9,370 nucleotides of DNA from Helicobacteraceae bacterium (GTDB lineage: Bacteria > Campylobacterota > Campylobacteria > Campylobacterales > Sulfurimonadaceae): contig JALWLR010000292.1 of NCBI GenBank assembly GCA_027084065.1, positions 1 to 9,370 on the forward strand. The letters are read 5' to 3'. The position numbers and the translations under genes are program-made. Each line of letters begins with the position of its first letter. Position 1 is the first letter of the stretch. This document shows positions 1 through 7,314 of the stretch, piece after piece. Under the pieces are notes generated by a model. The model saw only the letters and a program-made list of their open reading frames with translations. It ran no database searches and was not told where the DNA came from.

Positions 1-255
1 CTCAATAAAGGCAAAAACCGCATCAAGATAAGCCGAACGGGATGTTTTGGAGCGTGTCGCTTTCGAGGGGTGGCACACATCACTGAAAATACCCAAGCTA
101 ACGGCAATGCCTACAACAACTCTCTTTGGCTTCGCCACACCCATACATACGACGATGCGAAGTGGAAAAAGATCTTTGAACTTCTAGTTCAAGACAAACC
201 GCTTAAAGAGCATCTGGACGAAAAAGAGTTCATCCCTATGAAAGTGTATGAGTAA
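1..255 (+). CDS. C-terminal part of a putative thioredoxin-like [2Fe-2S] ferredoxin domain protein (5' end outside window)
   Basis: The frame is open from the first base to the TAA at 253-255, so only the last 84 residues are seen and the start lies to the left. About 15 residues in there is a CFGAC motif (Cys codons at 43-45 and 55-57), a CxxxC pair. It is followed by a stretch rich in His, Asn and Trp and then a helix of the type KWKKIFELLVQDKPLKEHL. That arrangement fits the second half of the thioredoxin-like [2Fe-2S] ferredoxin fold, whose last two cluster ligands are CxxxC, followed by a conserved aromatic strand and a closing helix. The first two cysteines would lie outside the window. 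The gene overlaps cbiD by 8 bases (ATGAGTAA), so it is probably cotranslated with it and may supply electrons to, or act in, cobalamin synthesis. The family call is from motif spacing only. An alternative is an unrelated small Cys-containing protein. Confidence 0.5.
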   Translation, partial: LNKGKNRIKISRTGCFGACRFRGVAHITENTQANGNAYNNSLWLRHTHTYDDAKWKKIFELLVQDKPLKEHLDEKEFIPMKVYE

Positions 256-1309
256 CAAAAAACTCAAATCCGGCTACACTACAGGCACACATGCAACAGC
301 CGTGCTTGTTGCAGCACTTAACGAGTTTGTAAACGGTAAAGAAAAAAACTCTATAGAAGTTACCCTGCCAGATGACAAAACAGCAACGATAAAGGTAAAA
401 CGAGTAGGCAAGCTCCACTTCGAAACCATAAAAGGCGACAACGACGACATAGATGTCACTAAAGGAGCGAAAATCTCCCTACAACTTCAAAGCACTCCTC
501 CAAAAGCTCTCAAACCCCAAAAACCATCGACCGTAACGGTAGGCTCAAGCATCATTTTTCTCTATGCGGGAGATGGTGTCGGAGTTGTAACAAAAAAAGG
601 GCTTAAAATCGCTCCAAATCATCCAGCCATCAACCCGACACCCCTGTCTATGATGCAAAAAAACAGTATGGATTTACTAAAAGAGAAAAACCTGCAACTC
701 TATGCCATCGTATCCGTCGAAAATGGCGAAGAGATAGCCAAACAGACGGCAAACGCAAAAGTAGGCGTCATAGGAGGCATAAGCATCCTTGGAACCAAGG
801 GGATAGTCAAACCCGTCTCAGCAACTGCCTATCTTGAGAGTATAAAAGCCGAACTTGGCGTCGCCGCAGAGGAGAACCCCGATCTCATAGTCTTTACCCT
901 TGGCAACACCGCTTACGACTATGCCAACAAACACTTTCATGAAAGCTCCATTATCGAAGTAGGTAACTTCGTTTATGACGCTCTTGCACTTCTAAAGCCC
1001 TACTCATTTCAAAAGCTCATTTTTATAACTGCAAGCGCAAAAATGACAAAAGTTGCCCAAGCTTTTAAAAATACCCATAACCGTTATGGGTCTATTGATT
1101 TTGAGCAGGTCAAGTCACTTCTGCACTCACACCAAAATATACGTTTAGATGAAGATTTTTCAACTCTCAAAGGAGTGCTGGAAACCCTAGATACAAAGCA
1201 AAAAGAGCTGTTTTTAAAGCTTATTGCCGATATGGCAAAAAAACAGCTACAACTATGGGCTAAAGAGCTTCATCTCCAAATCAATACAATTAAAACAGTC
1301 ATAGTTTGA
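248..1309 (+). CDS. cbiD: Cobalt-precorrin-5B (C1)-methyltransferase CbiD
   Basis: This cytoplasmic enzyme adds a SAM-derived methyl group to C1 of cobalt-precorrin-5B in the anaerobic (early cobalt) route to vitamin B12. At 353 residues it is close to the usual CbiD length. Visible family signatures are KSGYTTGTHATA at residues 7-18, GDNDDIDVTKG at 63-73 (family GDDPDVTxG), the glycine-rich AGDGVGVVTKKGL at 107-119, AINP at 127-130, GGISILGTKGIVKPVS at 176-191, and TLGNTAYDYA at 217-226. Residue 15 is His where the family usually has Cys in the GYTTGxC motif. The ATG at 248 lies inside the end of the upstream gene (8-base overlap) without a strong ribosome binding site close by, which suggests translational coupling. 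The TGA is only 20 bases from the convergent comEA-like gene. The identification is firm. Confidence 0.95.
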   Translation: MSNKKLKSGYTTGTHATAVLVAALNEFVNGKEKNSIEVTLPDDKTATIKVKRVGKLHFETIKGDNDDIDVTKGAKISLQLQSTPPKALKPQKPSTVTVGSSIIFLYAGDGVGVVTKKGLKIAPNHPAINPTPLSMMQKNSMDLLKEKNLQLYAIVSVENGEEIAKQTANAKVGVIGGISILGTKGIVKPVSATAYLESIKAELGVAAEENPDLIVFTLGNTAYDYANKHFHESSIIEVGNFVYDALALLKPYSFQKLIFITASAKMTKVAQAFKNTHNRYGSIDFEQVKSLLHSHQNIRLDEDFSTLKGVLETLDTKQKELFLKLIADMAKKQLQLWAKELHLQINTIKTVIV

Positions 1310-1329
1310 ATTTTATGCTCTTTTACTCT

Positions 1330-1581
1330 CTATTTGTGACATTGACTTGCATGTAGTTCCTCTTTATGTTTTTGAATGAACTTTTTTCCTATACCTTTTA
1401 CTTTTTGCAATGAATCGACACTATCAAAACAGTTATGTTCTCTATATGCTATTATCGCTTCTGCTTTTTTACTTCCTATGCCTTTAATTTGCATCAGCTC
1501 TTTTTTTGAAGCGGTATTTATATCTACACCTGCATGTAAAAAACTTACTAAACATACAAATGCCCATATACTTTTTTTCAT
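1330..1581 (-). CDS. comEA: Small exported helix-hairpin-helix DNA-binding protein, ComEA type
   Basis: The product is 83 residues. It begins with a signal peptide: MKK, a hydrophobic core up to about residue 16, and a likely cut after the Ala of FLHA (residue 17). The mature part is essentially one ComEA-type domain. It opens with VDINTASKKEL and has two helix-hairpin-helix turns, IKGIGSKKAEAI at residues 32-43 and VKGIGKKF at 61-68. Such proteins bind double-stranded DNA without sequence preference. In competent Gram-negative bacteria, periplasmic ComEA pulls incoming DNA through the outer membrane. The mature part has two cysteines (51 and 81), which could form a disulfide. The ATG at 1581 is preferred over the GTG just upstream (1584) because the AAGGA at 1588-1592 is 6 bases from the ATG but only 3 from the GTG. 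The gene converges on cbiD and follows pglF on the same strand. A role in DNA uptake is inferred from the family. Confidence 0.85.
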   Translation of the reverse strand: MKKSIWAFVCLVSFLHAGVDINTASKKELMQIKGIGSKKAEAIIAYREHNCFDSVDSLQKVKGIGKKFIQKHKEELHASQCHK

Positions 1582-1587
1582 CACTTA

Positions 1588-1592
1588 TCCTT
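1588..1592 (-). promoter_or_regulatory. Ribosome binding site deciding the comEA-like start
   Basis: On the minus strand the bases read AAGGA, with 6 bases to the ATG at 1581 and only 3 to the GTG at 1584. The spacing favours the ATG, giving an 83-residue rather than an 84-residue product. Confidence 0.6.
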
Positions 1593-1611
1593 TTTTTTCG
1601 TACTGAGCTAT

Positions 1612-1640
1612 ATTGTAGACAAAAAAGCAGTAGAAAAGTT
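1612..1640 (-). promoter_or_regulatory. Probable sigma-70 promoter of the comEA-like gene
   Basis: The minus strand carries TACAAT (complement of 1612-1617), one mismatch from TATAAT, about 30 bases before the ATG. Upstream of it lies a T-rich stretch (CTTTTTTGTC, then CTTTTC) rather than a clear -35 box. In Campylobacter and relatives the vegetative promoter typically has a good -10 and T-rich upstream DNA with little -35 conservation, so this fits. It would give a leader of roughly 25 bases. Confidence 0.4.
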
Positions 1641-1673
1641 CTATTTTGAGCAAAAAGCTGTACTTAAACGTGA

Positions 1674-1696
1674 ATGTGTAGCAGTTTTGCACACAT
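1674..1696 (-). terminator. Hairpin after pglF, weak candidate for the operon end
   Basis: Starting about 20 bases past the pglF stop, the minus strand reads ATGTGT-GC-AAAACT-GC-T-ACACAT. That is an 8-base-pair stem with one bulged T and a 6-base loop. No run of T follows directly, so it is not a textbook intrinsic terminator; it could be a 3' stabilising structure or chance. It lies in the 135-base gap between pglF and the comEA-like gene, which otherwise holds only the comEA promoter. Confidence 0.25.
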
Positions 1697-1716
1697 AAAC
1701 ACATTTTCCTATCTCT

Positions 1717-3495
1717 TCAGTGCTTCTTATGATGAAATTCCGGGACAATCTCTTGAAGTTTTTTGATTTTATCTGAAACTGTCAAAAGTTCATCAATTTT
1801 TTTCCGTAATGTTTCAATATCAAAATAGGTAGGACGTGCAATCATAATGGACTCATACTTGGTAGAAGCCTGCGTTTCATCAAGCAAAAGCTCCTCATAA
1901 AGCTTCTCGCCAGGTCGCAAACCGGTAAAAGTTATCTCTATATCCTCTCGTCCACTGAGTTCGCACATTTTTTTCGCCAAATCAACTATTTTTACAGGTT
2001 CACCCATATCCAAAACGAACACTTCCCCACCTTGTCCAAGTGTTGCAGCTTGAAGCACAAGCTGGCAAGCTTCCGGAATAAGCATAAAATAGCGCGTTAT
2101 CTCCGGATGCGTTACCGTAAGCGGTCCGCCTTGCTCTATTTGCTTTTTAAATTTCGGTATTACACTCCCGCTGCTTCCTAAAACATTACCAAAACGTACC
2201 GCAACGATTTCCGTATCGTTTGCAGGAACATTTTGAGCATAAAGTTCACACACTCGTTTTGTAGCGCCCATCACATTAGTCGGTCTGACGGCTTTATCGG
2301 TAGAAATGAGCACAAATTTTTCGACTTTATACTCTATAGCAAAATCGATTACGTTTTTTGTTCCTATAATGTTATTCCATATAGCTTCTTGAACGTTTTC
2401 CTCACATAAAGGAACATGTTTGTACGCTGCTGCATGCAAAACAATATCTATAGAATAATTACTAAATGTTTTTTGTAAAAGCTCTTTTTCCGTCACATTT
2501 TGTAAAATAGGTACAATTGGATAGTCTTGCAATTCCTGCTCTATCTGGTACAAATTGAATTCACTGTGATCCAAAAGAAGAATCTTTTTTGCTTTAAACT
2601 GTGCACATTGCCTTGCAAGCTGACTGCCTATACTCCCACCGGCTCCAGTTATCAAGACCGTTTTATTTTCAATGAAATGCTCTATAGCTTTCGTATCGAG
2701 ATCTTTGGGATGACGCGCCAGTAAATCCTCAATAGAGACACTTTTTACATCCACAGTGTCATTATCTTGAAGAATCTGTGTTTTTTTGATTTCCTTAACT
2801 CCCAAAGCCCTCATTTTATGAACAAAAAGACTCAGTTCCTTTTGCGGCAACTCTTTGGCCAGTAAAATCGTCGTGATATTATGCCGTTTGATGAGAGATT
2901 CAAGCTTCTCATTAGCAAATACGGGTATACCTGAAAAATAGTTCCCGATATAACGTTCATTTTCATCCACTATTGCTTCTATTGAGTACTCAATTTCCAA
3001 ATCTCTTGCACTTTGAATCAGCATCGAGGTTTGTTTATCTACCCCGTATACAATTGCCTTCTTATCGGAAGTATGCTTTTTTTCACTAAAAAAACGTTTG
3101 GAAATGCGAAACATTCCAAGAAATACAAAGGATAAAAAGAGATCGATTCCGATAACACTTCTTGGAAATGGTATGAAATAGGGATGAAACAGATAAAAAA
3201 TAAGTGTAAAAAGCCCATAAACCGCCAAATGAGCATAAAGTAGTTTTTTGTATTCTACAAACCCGAAAAATCGCCAAACAACAAAATAGATATGAAAAGC
3301 AAAAAAGAAAAGTATTTTCAAAGGGATCAATACAAGAGCAGCTTTGATAAAAGAACCCAAATACTCTTGCGGAAATTCAAAATTGAATCTTAGTAAAAAT
3401 GCCAAATAGAGAGTCAATATACTCAATATGGAGTCTACTAAAATAAAAAAAAGAATGCGCTTAAAATTTGTCGGACGAAAAATTTTACTTAACAT
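1717..3495 (-). CDS. pglF: UDP-GlcNAc 4,6-dehydratase PglF, membrane-bound
   Basis: PglF converts UDP-GlcNAc to UDP-4-keto-6-deoxy-GlcNAc, the first step toward bacillosamine-type sugars. The 592-residue length fits the large membrane form (PglF/WbpM) rather than the short soluble PseB/FlaA1. The N-terminal 130 residues hold about four hydrophobic segments (near 12-37, 50-75, 86-108, 112-130). A nucleotide-binding-like domain follows (145-240), then an extended short-chain dehydrogenase domain from about 275. There one sees the cofactor loop GAGGSIG (284-290), HAAAYKHVP (354-362), and STDKAVRPTNVMGATK (398-413). In the last, Met409 replaces the usual catalytic Tyr of the YxxxK motif and Lys413 is kept, as known for WbpM-type enzymes. 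RFGNVLGSSGS follows at 434-444. The ATG lies in the end of pglE (7-base overlap). A strong GGAGG sits 13 bases upstream, slightly far. It is the last gene of the glycosylation operon. Confidence 0.93.
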   Translation of the reverse strand: MLSKIFRPTNFKRILFFILVDSILSILTLYLAFLLRFNFEFPQEYLGSFIKAALVLIPLKILFFFAFHIYFVVWRFFGFVEYKKLLYAHLAVYGLFTLIFYLFHPYFIPFPRSVIGIDLFLSFVFLGMFRISKRFFSEKKHTSDKKAIVYGVDKQTSMLIQSARDLEIEYSIEAIVDENERYIGNYFSGIPVFANEKLESLIKRHNITTILLAKELPQKELSLFVHKMRALGVKEIKKTQILQDNDTVDVKSVSIEDLLARHPKDLDTKAIEHFIENKTVLITGAGGSIGSQLARQCAQFKAKKILLLDHSEFNLYQIEQELQDYPIVPILQNVTEKELLQKTFSNYSIDIVLHAAAYKHVPLCEENVQEAIWNNIIGTKNVIDFAIEYKVEKFVLISTDKAVRPTNVMGATKRVCELYAQNVPANDTEIVAVRFGNVLGSSGSVIPKFKKQIEQGGPLTVTHPEITRYFMLIPEACQLVLQAATLGQGGEVFVLDMGEPVKIVDLAKKMCELSGREDIEITFTGLRPGEKLYEELLLDETQASTKYESIMIARPTYFDIETLRKKIDELLTVSDKIKKLQEIVPEFHHKKH

Positions 3496-4592
3496 AAATC
3501 TTTAATGACCTCCGTAACACGGGAAAGTTCACTCAAATCAACATTTGTCGGGGTCGGCAGACATAAGCCGGTTTGAAACAGTGCTTCACTTGTTCCATCC
3601 ACAAAGGCAATGTTTTTTGCAAAAAGAGGCTGAAGATGCATAGGTTTCCACAAACGGCGAGATTCGACATTGACTTCTTCGAGCGCTTCTATGATCGTAC
3701 TTGGATTAGTTTTAGAAAAAGTCAATGTACTCAACCACCGATTACCCATACTGCCTGTAATTTCAGGCATGAATTCAATTTCATCTATTGTTTGAAGCTC
3801 ATTTTGATAAAAAGAAAAAATCTCTCTTGCTTTTTTTACACGTTCATCAAGCACTTCCATTTGTGCTACACCAATTGCAGCAAGGACATTGCTCATGCGA
3901 TAGTTGTACCCTACCTCCTTATGCTCATAATAAGGCATGGGCTCTTTTGCCTGTGTCGCGTAAAATTTCGCTTTTTCAATCCACTCTTTGTTGCTACTTA
4001 CAAGCATTCCTCCACCGGAAGTCGTAATAATTTTGTTGCCGTTAAAACTATAAATCCCAAAATCACCGAAAGTACCGCTATGACGTTCCTTGTAAGTAGC
4101 TCCAAGACTCTCAGCTGCATCCTCTATCAAATAAATGTCGTTTTCACGACAGATGTCGACAATTTGCTCTATTTTTGCCATTTGTCCATAAAGATGAGTC
4201 ACAATCAGTGCTTTTGGTTTCTTTGGGAGATTATGTATAGCTTTTTTTAAAAGATAGGGAGAAAGGTTCCAACTCTCATCACTGTCGATAAACACCGGCG
4301 TAGCATTTTGATACAGTATAGGTGCGATGGATCCTATAAACGTAAAAGAAGATGCCAAAACAAAATCTCCCTCTCCTACTCCCAGCACACGCAACGCCAG
4401 ATGAATAGCCGCCGTCCCGCTCGATGTCGCCAAAGCATGATCTATGCCGGTATAGTTACATGCAGAATCTTCAAATCTATCGACAAATGCCCCCAATGGA
4501 GCTATGTAGTTACTTGCAAATACTTCTGCTATGTACTCCTGTTCTTTTCCACTCATATGGGGCGGAGAAAGGAAGATGCGTTGTTTATACAC
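3489..4592 (-). CDS. pglE: UDP-4-keto-6-deoxy-GlcNAc C4 aminotransferase PglE (PLP-dependent)
   Basis: PglE takes the 4-keto sugar made by PglF and, with glutamate and pyridoxal phosphate, forms UDP-4-amino-4,6-dideoxy-GlcNAc. The 367-residue sequence is close to C. jejuni PglE throughout: FLSPPHMSGKEQEYI and SNYIAPLGAFVDRFE near the start, ALRVLGV and SSFTFIGSIAPI (81-92), and THLYG. The cofactor-binding EDAAESLG lies at 157-164. The motif YSFNGNKIITTSGGGM (181-196) contains the PLP-binding Lys187. GYNYRMSNVLAAIGVAQME is typical of the DegT/DnrJ/EryC1 family. Translation starts at GTG (4592), supported by AGGA 8 bases upstream; the next ATG is inside the conserved N-terminus. The start overlaps the end of the pglC-like gene by 8 bases, and the stop overlaps pglF by 7. 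Stretches of this gene are clearly richer in G+C than pglB and the genes before it. Confidence 0.95.
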   Translation of the reverse strand: MYKQRIFLSPPHMSGKEQEYIAEVFASNYIAPLGAFVDRFEDSACNYTGIDHALATSSGTAAIHLALRVLGVGEGDFVLASSFTFIGSIAPILYQNATPVFIDSDESWNLSPYLLKKAIHNLPKKPKALIVTHLYGQMAKIEQIVDICRENDIYLIEDAAESLGATYKERHSGTFGDFGIYSFNGNKIITTSGGGMLVSSNKEWIEKAKFYATQAKEPMPYYEHKEVGYNYRMSNVLAAIGVAQMEVLDERVKKAREIFSFYQNELQTIDEIEFMPEITGSMGNRWLSTLTFSKTNPSTIIEALEEVNVESRRLWKPMHLQPLFAKNIAFVDGTSEALFQTGLCLPTPTNVDLSELSRVTEVIKDLC

Positions 4593-5199
4593 TTTTTCTG
4601 TCCTGAATAAATGTTTTCAATATACAATCTAAATCTTTTTTGAAACTCCAGTTTTGTACATACTCTTTATTTACTTTTACCTTATCAGGCCAAATTACAG
4701 TATCATTATATGCCTTTGGATCTTCTACCTGTGCCAATATAGTTTCCTCATTTTTATATTTTAATGATGCAGGACCGGTAATCCCTGGTCGAACACTCAG
4801 AACTATCTTATCTTCTCCCTCTAATTTATCCGCATACCCAGGTACATCGGGACGTGGACCTACAAAACTCATGTCGCCTTTTAAAACATTCCAAAGTTGC
4901 GGTAATTCATCAATTTTCGTACGCCGAAAAAAAGCTCCACTACGTGTAATCCTCTGGTCATTTGCTGTTGTTATAGTCGTCATAAAATCAGTAGAGGCTG
5001 ACATGGTTTTAATTTTATAAATTCGAAACGGTTTTCCATTTTTTCCGATCCTTATTTGAGAAAACATACCATTTGAACGTGTTTCAATAGAGGCAAGTAA
5101 CCATGCAACTATAATAATTGGCAAAGTTATTAAAAGTCCAAAACTTGAAAATACAATATCAAACGAACGTTTTATAAAACGCTGCGATCGTGTCAGCAT
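4585..5199 (-). CDS. pglC: PglC-like monotopic phosphoglycosyl transferase (bacterial sugar transferase family)
   Basis: This enzyme class moves a sugar-1-phosphate from a UDP-sugar to undecaprenyl phosphate on the inner face of the membrane, starting the lipid-linked glycan. At 204 residues it is the small single-domain form like PglC. A hydrophobic segment at about 13-36 with Pro27 is the likely re-entrant membrane helix. Family motifs follow: FSQIRIGKNGKPFRIYKIKTM (46-66), the catalytic Asp-Glu pair D97-E98 in KIDELPQLWNVLKGDMS, FVGPRPDVPGYADKLEGE (112-129) and VRPGITGPASLKYKNEE (136-152). C. jejuni PglC has ITGWAQVNGRN at the last site, so this protein belongs to a different subgroup and its sugar may differ. 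The ATG directly follows the pglB TAG with no gap. A substrate made by PglF and PglE is inferred from position. The symbol marks role, not proven orthology. Confidence 0.85.
   Translation of the reverse strand: MLTRSQRFIKRSFDIVFSSFGLLITLPIIIVAWLLASIETRSNGMFSQIRIGKNGKPFRIYKIKTMSASTDFMTTITTANDQRITRSGAFFRRTKIDELPQLWNVLKGDMSFVGPRPDVPGYADKLEGEDKIVLSVRPGITGPASLKYKNEETILAQVEDPKAYNDTVIWPDKVKVNKEYVQNWSFKKDLDCILKTFIQDRKSV
4601..4604 (-). promoter_or_regulatory. Ribosome binding site supporting the GTG start of pglE
   Basis: The minus strand reads AGGA followed by 8 bases and then the GTG at 4592. There is no ATG nearby that would keep the conserved FLSPPHM N-terminus intact, so this site decides the unusual start. 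It lies inside the coding sequence of the preceding gene. Confidence 0.55.
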
Positions 5200-7314
5200 C
5201 TAGCGTCTTACCTTGAAGACTTTTGCTATTGGAGAGAGGACTATAGGCTCAAACAGTTTTGGATCATAATTTTCTAAAACATAGAGTTGAATATAAGTTG
5301 AATTAAACATTTTTTGATCCAAAATCAAAAAAGTGTTATAGCTTTGCATATAAATAACATAAAAACTTGAAGAAAAATCTGCCAACTGCTTCTGTACATG
5401 CAACTTTCCTGCCTTATCATACGTAGTTATAATAAAACTATTAATAAATACTTTTTTCTTTCCAAAATGTAATGAAGCATCTTTCAAATCGAAAGTTACA
5501 TTATGTCCAAGAAAAATAGTTGTTCCAACTTTTTTGAAATTTTGTGTTTTATAAAATAGTGGTTCTTTTTTTCTTTTCCCGCTTATTAGATCAATATTGC
5601 TAAACAAAGTCACTGTTGGTAGAATATTTAGCATTCTCATTGGCAAATATAAAAAAATATCTCTTGTTTTGGAAGGAACTCTAAAACTGGATTCTTTCAT
5701 TCTCTCTAAAACTTCTTGAGGATTTTCATCACTAAACAGTCTATCGGCAACCGTCTTATATCCGGATGAAATATATGTTTCTACTGCTACTCTAGCCAAG
5801 TTCGCTGCTTCTATTTGACTTGTTGTAGTTAAAATTTCTGAAACGATAAAATTATCATGATCATGTTTGCCGCCATCGATCAAAGTGTTTGTATTGCTAT
5901 AATACCAAATAGGGTATCCATAATCCCACCATGCAATAGTATAATCTTTCTGATTCGATTTTGCATGTAGGGTATCTAAAACTTTCACTTCCGAAGATGT
6001 AAATACCGTAGGAACTAAATATTTCAAAACATGCGTAATATTTGGATAGATCAAAATCATACTTAAAACAAAAAGTCCGGCTATGTAAAGAGGCTTTTTA
6101 TCTGTTATTTTGTTCAAAATAAAATGAAAAAGAAAAATAGCGCTGATGGCTGCCACAGGAACTGCATAAACAGTAAAACGAAGTCCACCAAATAGAGCAA
6201 AAGCTCCAATACCTACAAGCGGCAATGCCAAGATAAAAGCTCTGTACCTCCATACAAGCAAAGCATATCCCAATATAGATACAATCAACCCGGGAATTGA
6301 GCCGCTTATTCGATTTGCAAAAACTTCAAAAGGAATTTTCCCTGCTTCACGAACTGTTTGATTGACTGCAAAAAAATGTAGCTTTCCATCTTCTGTACCA
6401 TTTACAATGTAGGAAAAAACTTTATGATATATCAACCCAAAAACATTTCCCAGATAAATAAACATTACAAACATCAAAGCAGTAGCTATAATCATCTTTT
6501 TTCGATCTATTTGCCGGTTTTGAAAATAACGGTACAACCCTATGATTAAAAACAATTTCAAAATATAATTATAAGGCACAACAAGACCAAATGATTTTAA
6601 AGAGAGTAAAGATGTAAAAACAAGAAAAAGAGACTTATAGGTATTTGATTCATCTTTGTGATAGAAGATCATATAAATAGCATAAATAATACCTATTGCA
6701 TAGACAATAGAGAGTCCCTGATCATACAAAAATGGGTACAAAGTTATCATTATAGAGGCATAAAAAGCGGACTTCAAAGAGTTTTCCATCGTTGATTTCA
6801 TCAAAAAGTATACAATAAACATAGGTGCCATAGCTGAAAACATATCTGTATCATAGTAACCTGTCATCGTTCTATTGTAGTAGCTCCAGGCAATACTTCC
6901 CAAAAGTGCTGCAAAAAATCCCCATAATGTCTGTTTATATAATCTAGCAATCAAAATAATGGGAACTACAACCAAACTGGATACAAATGCCGGCATATAA
7001 AGCATAACGGTTTCTAAGCTAAACGGAGTGATTTTTGTTATGAGGTATGTAAAAAAAACAACGCCATATGAAAAAATATCCGGTACACGAGGATTGTAAA
7101 GATGCATATTGTATAAAGCTTTTTGAACACCACTGGCAAAAAAATACCCATCATTTGTATTGATCATCAATTGACCGTTCCAATAAAATTCTGGATGTCC
7201 ACTCATTTTATACACCCATATATAGCGTATTGCCAAACTAAATAAGTACGCTACTACCATTAACCATACAGTTTGTTTTGTTGTTAACTGATAACTATCA
7301 AAATCTTTATTCAT
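5200..7314 (-). CDS. pglB: PglB, STT3-family oligosaccharyltransferase for N-linked protein glycosylation
   Basis: PglB is a single-subunit membrane enzyme that moves an oligosaccharide from undecaprenyl pyrophosphate to Asn in a sequon on the periplasmic side. The 704-residue protein has many membrane segments up to about residue 430 and a soluble C-terminal domain. Catalytic and binding motifs are all present: Asp55 in NTNDGYFF, D155-T-D157 in GYYDTDM (metal ligands), Glu323 in NQTVREA (external loop 5), WWDYG at 462-466 (binds the +2 Thr/Ser), and MLNI at 561-564, which fits the MxxI motif. Arg335 lies 12 residues after Glu323, just as Arg331 follows Glu319 in C. lari PglB, where it contacts an acidic residue at -2. 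An acidic -2 requirement (D/E-x-N-x-S/T) is therefore inferred. The ATG has AGAGG 5 bases upstream and overlaps the preceding stop by 4 (ATGA). The gene is AT-rich. Confidence 0.96.
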   Translation of the reverse strand: MNKDFDSYQLTTKQTVWLMVVAYLFSLAIRYIWVYKMSGHPEFYWNGQLMINTNDGYFFASGVQKALYNMHLYNPRVPDIFSYGVVFFTYLITKITPFSLETVMLYMPAFVSSLVVVPIILIARLYKQTLWGFFAALLGSIAWSYYNRTMTGYYDTDMFSAMAPMFIVYFLMKSTMENSLKSAFYASIMITLYPFLYDQGLSIVYAIGIIYAIYMIFYHKDESNTYKSLFLVFTSLLSLKSFGLVVPYNYILKLFLIIGLYRYFQNRQIDRKKMIIATALMFVMFIYLGNVFGLIYHKVFSYIVNGTEDGKLHFFAVNQTVREAGKIPFEVFANRISGSIPGLIVSILGYALLVWRYRAFILALPLVGIGAFALFGGLRFTVYAVPVAAISAIFLFHFILNKITDKKPLYIAGLFVLSMILIYPNITHVLKYLVPTVFTSSEVKVLDTLHAKSNQKDYTIAWWDYGYPIWYYSNTNTLIDGGKHDHDNFIVSEILTTTSQIEAANLARVAVETYISSGYKTVADRLFSDENPQEVLERMKESSFRVPSKTRDIFLYLPMRMLNILPTVTLFSNIDLISGKRKKEPLFYKTQNFKKVGTTIFLGHNVTFDLKDASLHFGKKKVFINSFIITTYDKAGKLHVQKQLADFSSSFYVIYMQSYNTFLILDQKMFNSTYIQLYVLENYDPKLFEPIVLSPIAKVFKVRR

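Noticed and set aside
70..255. A complete 61-residue gene starting at GTG 70
   Set aside because: The frame is open to base 1 and the CxxxC motif lies upstream of this GTG, so it is the tail of a longer gene.
1310..1329. Intrinsic terminator between the convergent cbiD and comEA-like genes
   Set aside because: Only 20 bases separate the stops and I see no stem followed by a T-run on either strand.
1376..1606. A 76-residue open frame on the + strand
   Set aside because: Antisense to the comEA-like gene, which has a signal peptide, helix-hairpin-helix motifs and a ribosome binding site of its own.
3573..4250. A 225-residue open frame on the + strand
   Set aside because: It runs antisense through the well-identified pglE; its Cys/His/Phe-rich translation has no domain pattern and it is best explained as a shadow.
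4640..5020. A 126-residue open frame on the + strand
   Set aside because: Antisense to the conserved core of the pglC-like gene, without recognisable motifs.
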